Of a DNA stretch of 64,000 nt, positions 1-8,989 are shown piece by piece. Positions within the stretch are counted from its first letter, which is position 1; each line of letters starts with the position of its first letter. Source of the DNA: Cellulosimicrobium composti (GTDB taxonomy: Bacteria > Actinomycetota > Actinomycetes > Actinomycetales > Cellulomonadaceae); assembly GCF_009711085.1 (NCBI RefSeq), contig NZ_WMKA01000001.1, positions 25,672-89,671 of the forward strand, written 5' to 3'. Under the pieces are notes generated by a model, which did no database searches, was not told the DNA's origin, and saw only the letters and a list, made by a program, of their open reading frames with translations. The translations under genes and the position numbers were made by a program.

Positions 1-454
1 GCGACGAGTCGAGCAGGTCGTCGTACTCGTAGCCCTCGGTCTCCCGGAGCTTCGGGGCGACGTCCACGAGCGCGCCGCTCGCGACGAACTCGGGCGCGTA
101 GCTCTCGAGGATCCATGCGAGGTCGGGCGCGTTGCCGCCCGCGAGCTGCGTCGTGAGGGACGTCGTGTAGTCCTCGAACGGGATGGTCTCGAACGTCACG
201 CCCGAGACGAGGTCCGGGTTCTCGGCGACGTACGCGTCGGCGATCTCCTGGAACTGCGCGAGCTGCGTCTCGTCGGCCGTCCAGACCGTCATGCGCAGCT
301 CGACCGGCTCGCTCGGGGTGCTCGGCTCGCCGGAGACGTCGTCGCCGCCGCCGGAGCACGCGGTGAGGACGAGGGCCAGCGCGGCACCGCCGGCGGCGAG
401 GGGCACGCCGACGAGGCGGCGTCGGGCCGGGGTGCGGCGGGTGAGGGGGGTCAT
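1..454 (-). CDS. ABC transporter sugar-binding lipoprotein, N-terminal part (cut by window edge)
   Basis: The readable part (151 residues) is the N-terminus of a family-1 extracellular solute-binding protein; the C-terminus lies outside the window. A twin-Arg/Arg-rich leader and hydrophobic stretch end in a lipobox (VLTAC, Cys about residue 33), so it should be anchored outside the membrane. It continues with 'ELRMTVW', 'FQEIADAY' and 'QLAGGNAPDLAWI', typical of carbohydrate-binding components of ABC importers. ATG is preceded by a good ribosome site (GAAGGAG, 6-7 nt away). It lies directly downstream of an FAD oxidoreductase and a LacI regulator on the same strand, so permease genes probably follow beyond base 1. 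The ligand cannot be read from sequence; an oligosaccharide released by the neighbouring secreted enzymes is likely. Confidence 0.85.
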   Translation of the reverse strand, partial: MTPLTRRTPARRRLVGVPLAAGGAALALVLTACSGGGDDVSGEPSTPSEPVELRMTVWTADETQLAQFQEIADAYVAENPDLVSGVTFETIPFEDYTTSLTTQLAGGNAPDLAWILESYAPEFVASGALVDVAPKLRETEGYEYDDLLDSS

Positions 455-508
455 CAGTTCTCCTTCGGACTGAGGGGGTCGTGCGTCGGTCGCCGTCGGG
501 CGGCCGGG

Positions 509-2149
509 TCAGTAGGGGTGGGCCTCCGCGGGCCAGCGCAGCTCGACGCCCGCCCGGACGAGCTCGTCCTGGTAGTCGGCGAGCAGGTCGGCCTTGGACT
601 GGACGGCGTGCGGGGTGCGCCCCGTCGCGAGGCAGTGCGCCGCGAGGTGTCCCGCGGCCTCGCCGATGTTCCACTCGACGGGGTGCAGTCGGTAGCACCC
701 GTTGGTGATGTGCGTCGTGCCGATGTTCTTGTTGGCGGCGAGCAGGTTGGTCACGCGCTGCGGGAGCAGCGCGCCGAGCGGGATCTCGAACGGCGTCGAC
801 GCGACGTCGATGTACGTGTCGCCGCCGGTCGAGGGGTGCAGGTCGATCCGGTACATGCCGACGCCGACCGAGTCGTCGTAGCGCGTCGCGCCGCGGTCGC
901 CGCGCACGGCGTACGAGACGTCGTTCTCCGTCACGGTCGTCACGGCGCGCAGGCGGCGGGACTCGCGGTGGTAGGCCGCCTGGGCGAGCCCGTCGGCCGA
1001 GCCCATGACGTCGGGCCGCAGACGCAGGCCGGGGAACCCGGTCCCGCCGTCGGCGCGGGGCGCCTCGGTCTGCATCCAGTAGAGCATCGAGAGGCTGAGC
1101 TGGCGGGCGTCGGCGATCCGGGCCTCCTCCACGTCGCGCGGCACGTCGAGCACGGGCGCGAGGAAGTAGTCGATGCTCGGCCAGTTCACGAGGCACAGGT
1201 CGCTCGCGTAGTGGCCGGGCGCGAACAGGTCGCGGGCGGCGATGCGCCGGAACGTCCACAGGTTCCCGTCGCCGGGGTTCTTCGACTGGTCGGCGTCGAC
1301 GGCGCGCGCGTCGTCCCCCGGGTTCGGGGTGAACGACCGCACGTCCATCGCGAGCGTGCGCGGGTTGGGCGCCTCCCACGACAGCATGCGCCGCCCGTTC
1401 CACGGTCCGGGTGTGTAGGTGCTCCAGAAGCCGTAGCGCTCGGGGCGGTCGATCGTGTGGTCGCCGTCCACGTGCTCGACGGCGAAGCACACGCTCAGCG
1501 CCTGCACGTTGTCCGGCTGCGCCTCGTCGGGAGCGCTCGGCTCGCCCGTCTCGCGGTTCGACTCGAAGCCCGTGACGTACTCGGTGCCGGTCAGCGGCAG
1601 GAGCTCTCCCGTCTCGGTCGCGTCGACGACGTACGCGGCGTGGACCGTCACGGCCCCGTCGCCGCCCGTGCCGTCGCCCGGGGTGACCGGGGTGAGCGTC
1701 ACGGAGGTGACGCGGTCGCCGTCGGTCGTGGCCGCCGTCGGGCGTACGCGCTCCAGCAGGCGGACGCGGCCCGCCGACCGCCACGGGGCGAGCATCTCCT
1801 CGAGCACGCCGACCGCGACGCGCGGCTCGTGGCACAGCTTCGAGACCCAGCCCGCGCCGGGGTTGAGCGCGTCCCACGTGCGCGCGGCGTCGGTGAGCGG
1901 GTACGAGCGCCGGTAGACGTCGCGGATGCCCTCGCGCAGCGCGCGGTAGCGCGCGGTCACGCCGAACCGCTCGACCCACGCGCTCTCGTCCGGCGGCACC
2001 GCCTGGGACGTGAGCTGCCCGCCGATCCACGGGTGCTCCTCGGTGAGGACGACGCGGGCGCCCCGCTCCGCCGCGGCGAGCGCGGCGGCCACGCCGCCGA
2101 GCCCGGCGCCGACGACGAGGACGTCTGCCTGCAGGTCTGGATGGGTCAC
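509..2149 (-). CDS. FAD-dependent oxidoreductase of the FAD_oxidored (PF12831) type
   Basis: About 546 residues. The N-terminal dinucleotide-binding motif 'VLVVGAGLGGVAAALAAAERG' spans residues 10-30 (GxGxxG at 14-19), followed by an acidic strand end ('LTEEHPWIGGQ'). A C-terminal 'LLAANKNIGTTHITNGCYRLHP' block is typical of the family, which is often found in polysaccharide-utilisation loci in Bacteroidetes and Actinobacteria; its substrate is generally unknown. GTG at 2147-2149 was chosen because the FAD motif begins nine codons later; longer readings would run into the lacI gene. It is 47 bases downstream of the LacI regulator and 54 bases upstream of the binding-protein gene, so one transcript is likely. 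No signal peptide is visible, so it is probably cytoplasmic. Role in sugar metabolism is inferred only from neighbours. Confidence 0.85.
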   Translation of the reverse strand: MTHPDLQADVLVVGAGLGGVAAALAAAERGARVVLTEEHPWIGGQLTSQAVPPDESAWVERFGVTARYRALREGIRDVYRRSYPLTDAARTWDALNPGAGWVSKLCHEPRVAVGVLEEMLAPWRSAGRVRLLERVRPTAATTDGDRVTSVTLTPVTPGDGTGGDGAVTVHAAYVVDATETGELLPLTGTEYVTGFESNRETGEPSAPDEAQPDNVQALSVCFAVEHVDGDHTIDRPERYGFWSTYTPGPWNGRRMLSWEAPNPRTLAMDVRSFTPNPGDDARAVDADQSKNPGDGNLWTFRRIAARDLFAPGHYASDLCLVNWPSIDYFLAPVLDVPRDVEEARIADARQLSLSMLYWMQTEAPRADGGTGFPGLRLRPDVMGSADGLAQAAYHRESRRLRAVTTVTENDVSYAVRGDRGATRYDDSVGVGMYRIDLHPSTGGDTYIDVASTPFEIPLGALLPQRVTNLLAANKNIGTTHITNGCYRLHPVEWNIGEAAGHLAAHCLATGRTPHAVQSKADLLADYQDELVRAGVELRWPAEAHPY

Positions 2150-2196
2150 GCTGGGGTCCGTTTCTCTGGTGCTCGGGTTCGGGTCGGTGGGGGGCG

Positions 2197-3342
2197 TCAG
2201 ACGCCCGGGGCGGTCGCGGGCGCCGGCCGTGCGGGGGCCGCCGGCCGTACGGGGGCCGCGGCACGACGGCGCGCGGGCGGCGCGGCGACGGTCTCGCCGT
2301 CGACGTCGACGCACTCCAGGAGCTGGTGGAGCTCGTCCTCGGGGACGGTGAGGCCGCGCGTGGCCCGCCGCCCGGAGCGCGTCGGGCCGGTGTCGGCCGC
2401 GACGAGGCGCGAGAGGAGGACGAGGGCGCGCGCGCCCATCTCCTCGCGCGGGATCGAGAACCCCGACCACCGGCGCCCGCCCGGGCGGCCGTGGTGGGGC
2501 TGGCCGAGGAGGAGGAACGACACGTCCTCGGGCACCCGCACGTCGCGGCGCTCGAGCTCGTCGACGAGCTCCTCGGGGTAGTTCTCCGGGGCGACCACGA
2601 CCGCGGTGAGGCGCTGGTCGACGATCTCCGCGGCGGTGGCGGCGACGTCGTCGAGCTCGACGAACCGCACCGTGAGGCCGTGCGCCTTCATCGTGGCGCG
2701 GTAGGCGTCGACGCGGTCGAGCGTCGGCTGGTCGGTGCCGCGCGGCCCGACGTAGCCGATCCGCTCGTGCCCGAGCGTGACGAGCCGCTCGACCTGCCGG
2801 GCGGTCGCCGTGACGTAGTCGGCGCCGACGTAGGGCAGCCGCCCGCCGTCGCTCCCGCGCTTGCCGATGAAGACGAACGGGTAGTTCGTGTCGAGCAGGT
2901 GCTGGAGCTCGCCGCGGTCCTCGTGCTGGCCGAGCAGGAGGCAGCCGTCCGCGATGCCCAGGCGCTGCCACCCGTCGCGCGTGAGGCGGCGGCGACCGTC
3001 GACGACGCGCGCGCTCGTGAAGAGCAGGATGTCGATGCCGAGCTTCTCGGCCGCGTGCTCGATCCCGACGAGGAACGGGCCGTAGAAGTCGCGGCCGGCG
3101 CGCGGGAACGTCGCCTCGTAGGTGAAGACGCCGAGGATCTGGTTGTGCCCGCCCGCGAGGCGCTGGGCCACGGGGTTCGCCGAGTAGCCGGTGATCCGGA
3201 TCGCGTCGAGGACGCGCTGGCGCGTCTCCTCGCTGATCCGCACCCCTGCGGGCGTGGAGTCGTTCAGCACGAACGAGACCGTCGCCTGGCTGACGCCGGC
3301 CATCGCGGCGACGTCGGCCTGGGTGATGCGGTGCCTCGGCAT
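2197..3342 (-). CDS. LacI-family transcriptional regulator
   Basis: 381 residues. The N-terminal helix-turn-helix 'ITQADVAAMAGVSQATVSFVLN' (residues 6-27) and hinge 'ANPVAQRLAGG' are classic LacI. The rest is a periplasmic-binding-protein-like effector domain ('ILGVFTYEATFPRAGRDFYGPFLVGIEHAA...', 'YVGPRGTDQPTLDRVDAYRATM'). The last ~40 residues are an Ala/Pro/Arg tail with no recognised fold. ATG follows GATCGAGGAGGATCC, a strong ribosome site. It lies between the secreted propeller enzyme and the FAD oxidoreductase on the same strand. Its promoter region carries a palindrome at 3415-3428 that recurs at 5751-5764 in front of the propeller enzyme and esterase, so it probably autoregulates and controls both. 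The inducer is unknown. Confidence 0.93.
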   Translation of the reverse strand: MPRHRITQADVAAMAGVSQATVSFVLNDSTPAGVRISEETRQRVLDAIRITGYSANPVAQRLAGGHNQILGVFTYEATFPRAGRDFYGPFLVGIEHAAEKLGIDILLFTSARVVDGRRRLTRDGWQRLGIADGCLLLGQHEDRGELQHLLDTNYPFVFIGKRGSDGGRLPYVGADYVTATARQVERLVTLGHERIGYVGPRGTDQPTLDRVDAYRATMKAHGLTVRFVELDDVAATAAEIVDQRLTAVVVAPENYPEELVDELERRDVRVPEDVSFLLLGQPHHGRPGGRRWSGFSIPREEMGARALVLLSRLVAADTGPTRSGRRATRGLTVPEDELHQLLECVDVDGETVAAPPARRRAAAPVRPAAPARPAPATAPGV

Positions 3343-3414
3343 GGATCCTCCTCGATCACGTCGTCGATGACGTGATGAGGAGTCTCGCGAGCGGCGTGCG
3401 CCGAGGTCAACGCG

Positions 3415-3428
3415 ATAATACGCATTAT
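3415..3428. promoter_or_regulatory. LacI-type operator upstream of lacI
   Basis: ATAAT-ACGC-ATTAT has arms that are perfect inverted repeats about a CG centre. On the minus strand it sits next to a TTGACC box (bases 3403-3411 region), the likely -35 of the lacI promoter. The same arrangement, including the adjacent GGTCAA, recurs at 5751-5764. Two copies flanking one LacI-associated module make this a good candidate for the binding site of the neighbouring regulator. Confidence 0.65.
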
Positions 3429-3569
3429 TACGCCGGGAGCCGCGCGCCTGCGCGCCTGGTCCCCGCTCCGGTGATCCGTATTACGACCGCCCGCGCGGGC
3501 TCCGGACCGTCTTCGGGCGGGCGGCGGGCGGGCTTCCGGCGGGCGACGGACGGGCGCGCACGGGACGGG

Positions 3570-3601
3570 CCCGGGACCGCACGCCGGGGTGCGGTCCCGG
3601 G
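3570..3601 (-). terminator. Rho-independent-type hairpin after the propeller enzyme
   Basis: A perfect 13-bp GC stem (3570-3582 with 3589-3601) around a 6-nt loop lies 25 bases after the stop codon of the gene ending at 3627. There is no U-run, as is usual in high-GC actinobacteria. Confidence 0.6.
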
Positions 3602-3626
3602 GCCGTCGCAGGGCGTCGTCGGCGGG

Positions 3627-5639
3627 CTACCCGCAGGTCACCGCGTCGTAGGGCGCGGTGGTGGACCCGCCGCCGTCCCCGACGACCTCGACCGTCGCGT
3701 CGCCGGACGCGACCTGCGCCGAGCGCGACGCGAACGACTGGTACGCGCTGCGACCCGGCTCGACGTCGGCGACGGTCCGCTCGCCGAACGGCGTCACGAG
3801 CCGCACCGTCGCCGGGGCGTCGCCCGCGTTGCGCGCCGTCACGGCCACGTACGCGCGGCCCGCGAGGCAGCGCGCGACCGCGTCCACCTCGACGGCCGGC
3901 CCGTCGTCCGCGCACGCCGCCGCCTCCTCGGCCGTGGGCGTCCACCGGAACCAGTCGAACGACGCGACGATCTCCGGGGGCGTCGCGGACCCGCGCATCG
4001 CGAACGGCCCCACCCCGGTCGCGCCGAGCGCGGCGACGCCCACCGTGCGCCCCCACGGCGTGAACTCGACGCCGTCGACCGAGACCGACGCCCGCACGTC
4101 CGTCCCGTCGCTCGCGAGCCGGAGCCAGAACGTGTCGCCGAGCCCGGCCGGCGGGGCGATCGAGTCGAAGCCCGTGTTGCGGTCGCTGCCGCCCTGGCGC
4201 CAGATGAACTCGAGCCGGGCGCCGTTGGAGCCGTGCACGAGGTCGAGCTTCGCGTAGTTCGCGTCGTCGCGGTACAGCAGCAGCCCGCCCTGCTGGAACG
4301 TCTGGGCCGGGGACACGGAGACGGCGGTCGTGACCTCCCACGGCCCGTCCGGCACGGCCTGGAGCGGCAGCGACGCGCCGGCCACGCCGGTCGGGTACGC
4401 CGGGACGCGCAGCGCGCCGTCGGTCAGCGCATGCCGCGCCGTGCCCTCGCGCACGACCGACCACAGCGCCGGGTCGAGCGCCGCGCCGTCGAACTCGTCC
4501 GACCCCGCGCCGCGGCACTGCTCGCGCAGCGGGTCAGGGTCCTGCCCGGGCTCGGGCGGCCGCACCGCGTCGGGGTCGCGCTGCGCCCACGCGATGGTCG
4601 CGCCCAGCCGGTCGCCGGACTCGTAGAAGAGGTACGTCTCGTCGCCGTCGGTGACGATCTCGGGCGCGGCCACCCGGCCGGTGTCGTCGCCGACGCCGCT
4701 CGCGCGGTGCAGCTCCCAGCGCGGGCCGACCTGGGTCATCGTCGGGTCGAGCGTGCGCGCGAACGTGATGCCCGTGGAGCCGTGGTAGATCACGTAGAGT
4801 TGGCCCTCCCACTCCCACAGGTTGCCGCCGGACACGTTCGTGCCGGTCGCGGCGTCGGGCACGACGAGCGGGTCGGGCCGCACGTCCCACGTGCGCCCGT
4901 CGACCGACTCGGCCACCTTGATGCGGCGGATGTCGTCGGTCCGGTTCTGCATGTACGTCATCGCGAACCGGTACCCGGACGACGGGTCGGGGTGCTCGAC
5001 GACGCGCGCGTACGAGGTCTCGGTGGTCCCCGCGCCGCCGTCGGCGTTGGTCACGGCGACGCCGGAGTCGTCGAACGTCACGCCGTCCGACGACGTCGCC
5101 CACCGCGTCGTCGAGTTCTCGCCGTGGAAGTACAGCAGCACCTCGTCCGTCGCGTCGTCCCACAGGACGTCGGGCGACGACACGTGCGACACGTGGTCGT
5201 AGAAGGGCGGCCACTCGTTCGCGACGAGCGGGTTGTCCGCGTACTCCGTCCAGGGGCCCTCCAGCGAGTCGGCGTACATGAGCGAGATGCCGCCCGGCGA
5301 GTCGTGCGGGGCGTAGTACAGGTACCACTCCCCCAGCGGGTCGTCGAGGTGGGCGCCCGCGTGGAACACGCTCGGGAAGATGAACTCGTCCGTCGGGTTG
5401 TAGGTCATCGACTCCTTGTCGGTGATCACGCCGCGGTACTCGAACACCGGCAGGTCGGACGCGGTGGGCGCGTCGCCCGCGGCGGAGACGGTCGCGGTGC
5501 TCGCGCCGCCGGGCGCCGGCGTGCTCCCGGCCGCGGCCGTCGCGGGGGCGGCGCCGGCCGCGAGCGACACGGTCAGGGCTGCGGCCAGGGTCGCCGCGGC
5601 GCCTGGTCGGCGCCGCGGTGCTGCTGCTCGGGTTCTCAC
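3627..5639 (-). CDS. Secreted five-bladed beta-propeller (GH43/GH117-like) enzyme with concanavalin-like and C-terminal tail domains
   Basis: 670 residues. An Arg-rich signal peptide (about 1-36, ending '...GAAPATAAA') directs export. Residues ~48-345 carry repeated propeller strands ('EWYLYYAPHD', 'EVLLYFHGEN', 'QLYVIYHGST', 'ETYLFYESGD') like those of GH43/GH117/GH68-type glycosidases; I cannot identify all catalytic acids by eye. Residues ~365-545 look like a DUF1349/GH43-C2 concanavalin-like domain ('EFDGAALDPALW', 'GGLLLYRDDANYAKLDL'). The last ~95 residues ('VARCLAGRAYVAVTARNAGDAP...', ending 'YDAVTCG') resemble a tail seen on secreted hydrolases of cellulolytic actinobacteria. GTG at 5637-5639 has GGAGG 8 nt upstream. 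It is divergent from the CE7 esterase and shares the operator at 5751-5764. The glycan substrate is unknown. Confidence 0.8.
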   Translation of the reverse strand: MRTRAAAPRRRPGAAATLAAALTVSLAAGAAPATAAAGSTPAPGGASTATVSAAGDAPTASDLPVFEYRGVITDKESMTYNPTDEFIFPSVFHAGAHLDDPLGEWYLYYAPHDSPGGISLMYADSLEGPWTEYADNPLVANEWPPFYDHVSHVSSPDVLWDDATDEVLLYFHGENSTTRWATSSDGVTFDDSGVAVTNADGGAGTTETSYARVVEHPDPSSGYRFAMTYMQNRTDDIRRIKVAESVDGRTWDVRPDPLVVPDAATGTNVSGGNLWEWEGQLYVIYHGSTGITFARTLDPTMTQVGPRWELHRASGVGDDTGRVAAPEIVTDGDETYLFYESGDRLGATIAWAQRDPDAVRPPEPGQDPDPLREQCRGAGSDEFDGAALDPALWSVVREGTARHALTDGALRVPAYPTGVAGASLPLQAVPDGPWEVTTAVSVSPAQTFQQGGLLLYRDDANYAKLDLVHGSNGARLEFIWRQGGSDRNTGFDSIAPPAGLGDTFWLRLASDGTDVRASVSVDGVEFTPWGRTVGVAALGATGVGPFAMRGSATPPEIVASFDWFRWTPTAEEAAACADDGPAVEVDAVARCLAGRAYVAVTARNAGDAPATVRLVTPFGERTVADVEPGRSAYQSFASRSAQVASGDATVEVVGDGGGSTTAPYDAVTCG

Positions 5640-5750
5640 AGGGGACCTCCATCGGTTCCTCGCCGGGGGCGTCGTCGCCGTCCGGGGCCGCGCACGACGG
5701 CGCGGGCTCGCTGGCAGTGTGGCCGGTCCGGCGGGGCGGAGGTCAAAGGG

Positions 5751-5764
5751 ATGATGCGCATTAT
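5751..5764. promoter_or_regulatory. LacI-type operator between propeller enzyme and esterase
   Basis: ATGAT-GCGC-ATTAT (one mismatch from perfect symmetry) lies in the divergent promoter region. On the minus strand TTGACC immediately follows it as a possible -35 for the propeller enzyme. On the plus strand TAGAGT (5796-5801) is a possible -10 for the esterase. It matches the site at 3415-3428 in sequence and in the flanking GAGGTCAA. Confidence 0.65.
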
Positions 5765-5862
5765 TAGCGTGGTCACCCGGTCGCCGTGACGGCGCTAGAG
5801 TCGATCCGACCCTGCGTCGACATCAGACGTCAGATATTTCTCACCTCCGGAGGACCGTCACC

Positions 5863-6870
5863 GTGCCGCTCTTCGACCTGCCGCTCGCCGAGCTCGAGAC
5901 CTACGCCCCCGCGCTCGACGAGCCCGCCGACCTCGACGCGTTCTGGTCGCGAACCCTCGCCGAGTCCCGCGCGGCCGGGGGCGACCTCGCCGAGACGGTG
6001 CGCCTCGAGCCGGTGGACACCGGCCTCGACCTCGTCGTGGTCGACGACGTGACGTTCCCCGGGTTCGCCGGGCACCCGATCAAGGCGTGGCTCGTGCGCC
6101 CCGCGGTACCCCGTGACGAGCCGCTGCCCGCCGTCGTGGAGTTCATCGGGTACGGCGGCGGGCGCGGCCTGCCGCACGAGCACCTCGCGTGGGCGAACGC
6201 CGGCTTCGCGCACCTCGTCGTCGACACGCGCGGCCAGGGCAGCCACTGGGGCAGCGGCGGCGGCACGCCCGACCCGGCCGGGTCCGGGCCCGCGGTGCCG
6301 GGCGTGCTCACGCGCGGCATCGAGGACCCGCACGACCACTACTACCGCCGCGTCTTCACCGACGGCGTCCGCGCCGTCGACGCCGTGCGCTCGCTGCCCG
6401 GGATCGACCCCGCGCGCGTGGCCGTGCACGGCGTGAGCCAGGGCGGCGGCATCGCGATCGCCGTCGCCGCCCTCGCCGACGGCCTCGTCGGCGCGATGCC
6501 CGACGTGCCGTTCCTGTGCCACTACCGCCGCGCCGTCGAGATCACCGACCGCGACCCCTACCGCGAGCTCACGCGCTACCTCGCCGTGCACCGCGACGCC
6601 GAGGAGCGGGTGTTCCGCACGCTGTCCTACCTCGACGGCGCGCTCCTCGCGCGCCGCGCCGCCGCGCCCGCGCTGTTCTCCGTGGCGCTCATGGACCAGG
6701 TGTGCCCGCCCTCGACGGTCTACGCCGCGTACAACGCGTGGGGCGCGTGCACCGCGGGCGACGCACCCGCTGAGCGCGCGATCGACGTCTACCGCTACAA
6801 CGAGCACGAGGGCGGCCAGGGCTTCCGCTTCGCGCGCCAGCTCGCCTGGCTGCGCGAGCGCACGCGGTAG
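5863..6870 (+). CDS. Acetyl xylan esterase / cephalosporin-C deacetylase, carbohydrate esterase family 7
   Basis: 335 residues, the normal CE7 length (~320). It removes acetyl groups from short acetylated oligosaccharides; CE7 enzymes are cytoplasmic hexamers, and no signal peptide is present here. The family signatures are visible: 'DTRGQGSHWGS' (oxyanion region), nucleophile Ser192 in 'HGVSQGGG', Asp278 in 'MDQVCPP' and His315 in 'YNEHEGG'. GTG at 5863 follows TCCGGAGGACCGTCACC, a strong ribosome site. It is transcribed away from the secreted propeller enzyme, with the LacI operator at 5751-5764 just upstream. A plausible role is deacetylation of imported oligosaccharides delivered by the ABC system. 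Confidence 0.93.
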   Translation: MPLFDLPLAELETYAPALDEPADLDAFWSRTLAESRAAGGDLAETVRLEPVDTGLDLVVVDDVTFPGFAGHPIKAWLVRPAVPRDEPLPAVVEFIGYGGGRGLPHEHLAWANAGFAHLVVDTRGQGSHWGSGGGTPDPAGSGPAVPGVLTRGIEDPHDHYYRRVFTDGVRAVDAVRSLPGIDPARVAVHGVSQGGGIAIAVAALADGLVGAMPDVPFLCHYRRAVEITDRDPYRELTRYLAVHRDAEERVFRTLSYLDGALLARRAAAPALFSVALMDQVCPPSTVYAAYNAWGACTAGDAPAERAIDVYRYNEHEGGQGFRFARQLAWLRERTR

Positions 6871-6910
6871 CCGCCGGACGCGGAGCCGCCGACGCCGGCG
6901 CGACCGCCGG

Positions 6911-6958
6911 GGTCGGCGGGTCGGCGCGGGTCCGCGCGGGTCGGCACGGGTCGGCGCG
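6911..6958. repeat. Degenerate tandem decamer (GGTCGGCGCG) array
   Basis: Between the convergent esterase and ispE stops, GGTCGGCG is followed by four decamers GGTCGGCGCG, GGTCCGCGCG, GGTCGGCACG and GGTCGGCGCG. It is intergenic low-complexity DNA; no role is evident. Confidence 0.6.
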
Positions 6959-6960
6959 GC

Positions 6961-7911
6961 TCAGCGCGCGACGACGCGCGCCCCGGCGGCGGGCGCCGTC
7001 GTGCACCACACGGTGTCGCACGCGTCGTTCGCGGTCCACGACGCGGCGATCGCGAGCGCGTGCTGGCGGCTGCGCGCGAGCGCGGCGACCGTCGGGCCCG
7101 AGCCCGAGACGATCGCGCCCAGCGCGCCCGCCTCCGTCGCGACGTCGAGGGTGCGCTGCAGCTCGGGCCGCAGCGCGAGCGCGGGCTCCTGGAGGTCGTT
7201 GCGCAGCACCTGCCCGAGCCCGACGGCGTCGCCCGCGCGCAGCGCCTGCATGAGCGCCGTGTCCTCCGCCAGGTCGAGCTCGGCGGGCCCCCCGACGGTC
7301 TCGTCGAACGTGCGGTAGACCTGCGCCGTGGACAGGCCCTCGGCCTGCACCGCGAAGACCCAGTGGAACTCCCCGCGCGTCATCGCGGGCGTGAGCACGT
7401 CCCCGCGCCCCGTCCCGACGGCGGTGTGGCCCACGAGCCCGAACGCGACGTCCGCCCCGAGGCCGGCGGCGAGCCGCACGAGGTCGGCACGCGGCACGCC
7501 GGTGTCCCACAGCGCGTCGCACGCGACGAGCGCGGCCGCGGCGTCCGCGGACCCGCCCGCCATGCCGCCCGCGACGGGGACCTCCTTGTGGATCTCCAGG
7601 TGCACGTCCGGGTCGACGCCCACGTGCTCGGCGAGCGCGACCGCCGCCCGCCACGCGAGGTTCGTCCCGTCCGTCGGCACGACGTCGGCCTGCAGCCCTT
7701 GGACGCTGAGGGAGACGCCCGAGCCGGGCGGCACCTGGTGGGCGACGACGTCCTCGCTCAGCCCGACCGCCTGGAAGATCGTCACGAGCGGGTGGTACCC
7801 GTCGTCCTGCAGCGCCCCCACCCGCAGCGAGAGGTTGACCTTGCCGGGTGCGCGCACGCGGACGGACGGGGGTGGCGCGAGGGCGATGCTCGGCGGACGC
7901 GGGGGTGTCAC
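6961..7911 (-). CDS. ispE: 4-diphosphocytidyl-2-C-methyl-D-erythritol kinase
   Basis: 316 residues. It phosphorylates CDP-methylerythritol at the 2-hydroxyl, the fourth step of the MEP isoprenoid pathway. GHMP-kinase motifs are visible: '[11 protein letters not shown]' near the N-terminus, the ATP loop '[17 protein letters not shown]', and the C-terminal '[14 protein letters not shown]'. GTG at 7909-7911 overlaps the rsmA stop codon as GTGA, so translation should be coupled. The order rpf-rsmA-ispE is conserved in actinobacteria. I rejected longer readings, which would overlap rsmA. Confidence 0.95.
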   Translation of the reverse strand: MTPPRPPSIALAPPPSVRVRAPGKVNLSLRVGALQDDGYHPLVTIFQAVGLSEDVVAHQVPPGSGVSLSVQGLQADVVPTDGTNLAWRAAVALAEHVGVDPDVHLEIHKEVPVAGGMAGGSADAAAALVACDALWDTGVPRADLVRLAAGLGADVAFGLVGHTAVGTGRGDVLTPAMTRGEFHWVFAVQAEGLSTAQVYRTFDETVGGPAELDLAEDTALMQALRAGDAVGLGQVLRNDLQEPALALRPELQRTLDVATEAGALGAIVSGSGPTVAALARSRQHALAIAASWTANDACDTVWCTTAPAAGARVVAR

Positions 7912-8849
7912 GCGTCCACTGTGCCAGGTCGCCCGGCGGACCGCCCCGCGGCGGGGGGTGCGGTGCGCGGCCCGCGGTCGCCCAGGCCCGCGCGCCGGAC
8001 GAGCTGCTCCGCGACGCGCGCGAACGCGGCGACGTCGAGCACCTCGCCGCGCGCCTGCGGGTCCACGCCCGCCGCCTCGAGGGCCTCCGCCGCGACGCTC
8101 GCCGACCCGGCGAGCCCGGAGAGCGCCGACCGCAGCATCTTGCGGCGCTGCGCGAACGCGGCGTCGACGACGGCGAAGACCTGCTCGCGCGTCGCCGTGG
8201 TGGCCGGGGGCTCGCGGCGGTCGAGCGCGACGAGCGCCGAGTCGACGTTCGGCACGGGCCAGAACACGCTGCGCCCGACGGTGCCCGCGCGTCGCGCGTC
8301 GGCATACCACGCGGCCTTGACGGACGGCACGCCGTACGTGCGCGAGCCGGGCGGTGCGGCGAGCCGGTCGGCCACCTCGGCCTGCACCATGACGAGGACG
8401 CGCTCGAGCGAGTCGAACCGCTCGAGGAACGTGAGCAGCACCGGCACCGCGACGTTGTACGGGAGGTTCGCCACGAGCGCCGTCGGCGCCTCGCCCGGCA
8501 GGCTGGTGACCTCGAGCGCGTCCGCCCCGACGACCTCGAGCCGGTCGCCCAGGTCGGGCACGTGCGCCGCGACCGTCTCGGGGAGCTGCCTCGCGAGCAC
8601 CGGGTCGATCTCGACCGCGACGACGCTCGCGCCCGCCTCGAGCAGGCCCAGCGTGAGCGACCCCAGCCCGGGACCGACCTCGACGACGCGCTCCCCCGGT
8701 CGCACGTCCGCCGCGCGCACGATCTTGCGGACCGTGCCGCCGTCGTGGACGAAGTTCTGGCCGAGCGTCTTGGTCGGGCGGACGCCGAGGCGCCCCGCCA
8801 GGTCGCGGATCTCGGCCGGACCCAGCAGGGCACCTCGGGCGTCGCTCAT
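7908..8849 (-). CDS. rsmA: 16S rRNA (adenine1518/1519-N6)-dimethyltransferase RsmA/KsgA
   Basis: 313 residues. It dimethylates two adjacent adenines in the 3'-terminal hairpin of 16S rRNA during small-subunit maturation. The SAM-binding motif '[19 protein letters not shown]', the '[11 protein letters not shown]' acidic loop and the catalytic 'NLPYNVAVP' (NLPY) are all present, as is the N-terminal '[10 protein letters not shown]'. ATG at 8847-8849 is preferred to an upstream TTG three codons earlier; a TAGGCT -10 box (8858-8863, minus) lies 8 nt before it, giving a leaderless or nearly leaderless mRNA. It overlaps ispE by 4 bp. Confidence 0.95.
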   Translation of the reverse strand: MSDARGALLGPAEIRDLAGRLGVRPTKTLGQNFVHDGGTVRKIVRAADVRPGERVVEVGPGLGSLTLGLLEAGASVVAVEIDPVLARQLPETVAAHVPDLGDRLEVVGADALEVTSLPGEAPTALVANLPYNVAVPVLLTFLERFDSLERVLVMVQAEVADRLAAPPGSRTYGVPSVKAAWYADARRAGTVGRSVFWPVPNVDSALVALDRREPPATTATREQVFAVVDAAFAQRRKMLRSALSGLAGSASVAAEALEAAGVDPQARGEVLDVAAFARVAEQLVRRAGLGDRGPRTAPPAAGRSAGRPGTVDA

Positions 8850-8917
8850 GGGACGCAAGCCTACCGACCCGGCAGCGGCCCGACCCGGCGCGGCCCGACC
8901 GCACCCGGGGACGACGA

Positions 8918-8944
8918 AGGGCGGGGCGCCGTGCGCCCCGCCCT
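8918..8944 (-). terminator. GC hairpin terminator after the first rpf gene
   Basis: A perfect 12-bp stem (8918-8929 with 8933-8944) with a CGT loop lies 45 bases after the rpf stop codon. It separates the rpf transcript from rsmA-ispE. Confidence 0.65.
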
Positions 8945-8989
8945 CCGCGGTGCGGCCGTCGAGCGGCCGGGTACGTCTCGCCTACCAGG

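Noticed and set aside
509..2971. One long reading frame covering the FAD oxidoreductase and part of lacI
   Set aside because: The upstream half is an out-of-frame shadow of lacI; homology and the FAD motif support a start at 2149.
518..5789. Large plus-strand open frames opposite the LacI module
   Set aside because: Arg/Val/Asp-rich antisense shadows of high-GC genes, without recognisable domains or ribosome sites.
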